DNA from: JBCBKZ01 sp039026975
GTDB taxonomy: Bacteria > Bacteroidota > Bacteroidia > J057
Direction of reading: 5' to 3'
DNA: 12,568 bases
Assembly (NCBI GenBank): GCA_039026975.1
Contig: JBCCLI010000176.1
Span: 1 to 12,568 of the forward strand
Position 1 is the stretch's first letter. Every line of letters starts with the position of its first letter. The position numbers were made by a program, and so were the translations under genes. Below are positions 12,458 through 12,568 of this stretch, in pieces. The notes below the pieces were generated by a model. The model was not told the origin of the DNA. It worked only from the letters and a program-made list of their open reading frames with translations, and did not search any database.

Positions 12458-12568
12458 TTAGCCTAAACGGGTAGCAGCAAAGTGCTTCATAGCCTTTTGT
12501 AAGAAGGCAGCAAAAGCAGGCTGTACCACCCCGTCTATGCTGGTGTAACGTTCATCATGTACGTATAG
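12458..12568 (-). CDS. Unrecognised protein, C-terminal 36 codons only
   Basis: A reading frame enters from the right edge and ends at a TAA at 12458-12460. It encodes 36 residues including YVHDERYTSIDGVVQPAF and the end KHFAATRLG. The composition is that of a normal soluble C-terminus, and the frame has no stop across all 111 bases. The fragment is too short for me to assign a family. It is transcribed in the same direction as the DUF1835 gene and may share its operon. Confidence 0.5.
   Translation of the reverse strand, partial: LYVHDERYTSIDGVVQPAFAAFLQKAMKHFAATRLG

Overview
The window looks like chromosomal DNA from a member of the Bacteroidota, probably a Cytophagales-type bacterium. The evidence is a GH97-family lipoprotein, the start of a CBM9/DUF5916-type outer-surface protein, a GldB/DUF2268-like zinc-protease lipoprotein, a DUF1835 protein, weak Shine-Dalgarno signals, and -33/-7 promoter-like boxes (TTG ... 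TAnnTTTG). No tRNA, rRNA, CRISPR array, transposase or phage gene was seen.

Layout from left to right. (a) The 5' end of a minus-strand DUF5916-type gene (1-479). (b) A small A/T-rich block with a DUF559 endonuclease-fold gene (782-1153) lying between two identical 48-bp repeats (651-698 and 1250-1297). (c) A minus-strand two-gene operon (3537 to 1412) for a MotA/TolQ/ExbB-type channel protein with a long coiled-coil tail and a MotB/OmpA-type partner. This pair resembles the ZorA/ZorB stator of Zorya anti-phage systems, but no ZorC, ZorD or ZorE follows, and it ends in a good intrinsic terminator. (d) A 357-bp divergent intergenic region holding two copies of a 15-bp dyad exactly 20 bp apart. 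(e) A plus-strand 925-residue GH97 lipoprotein with two chitobiase-like/FN3-associated repeats and a PA14 domain; the usual nucleophile segment of its barrel is degenerate. (f) Three tandem minus-strand paralogues (10169 to 6712) of a secreted GH23/SLT lytic transglycosylase, sharing an unnamed domain before the catalytic domain. (g) A plus-strand HExxH lipoprotein (10399-11397) convergent with, and overlapping by 4 bp, a minus-strand DUF1835 gene (11394-12326). (h) The last 36 residues of an unrecognised minus-strand protein (12458-12568).

How the genes may fit together: most products act at the cell envelope (peptidoglycan-binding stator, three peptidoglycan lyases, surface glycan-binding or glycan-cleaving lipoprotein, surface protease). 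Only the stator pair is clearly one operon. The strongest candidates for something new are the repeat-flanked DUF559 cassette and the orphan Zor-like stator pair beside it. A functional link between these two is only a hypothesis based on position.
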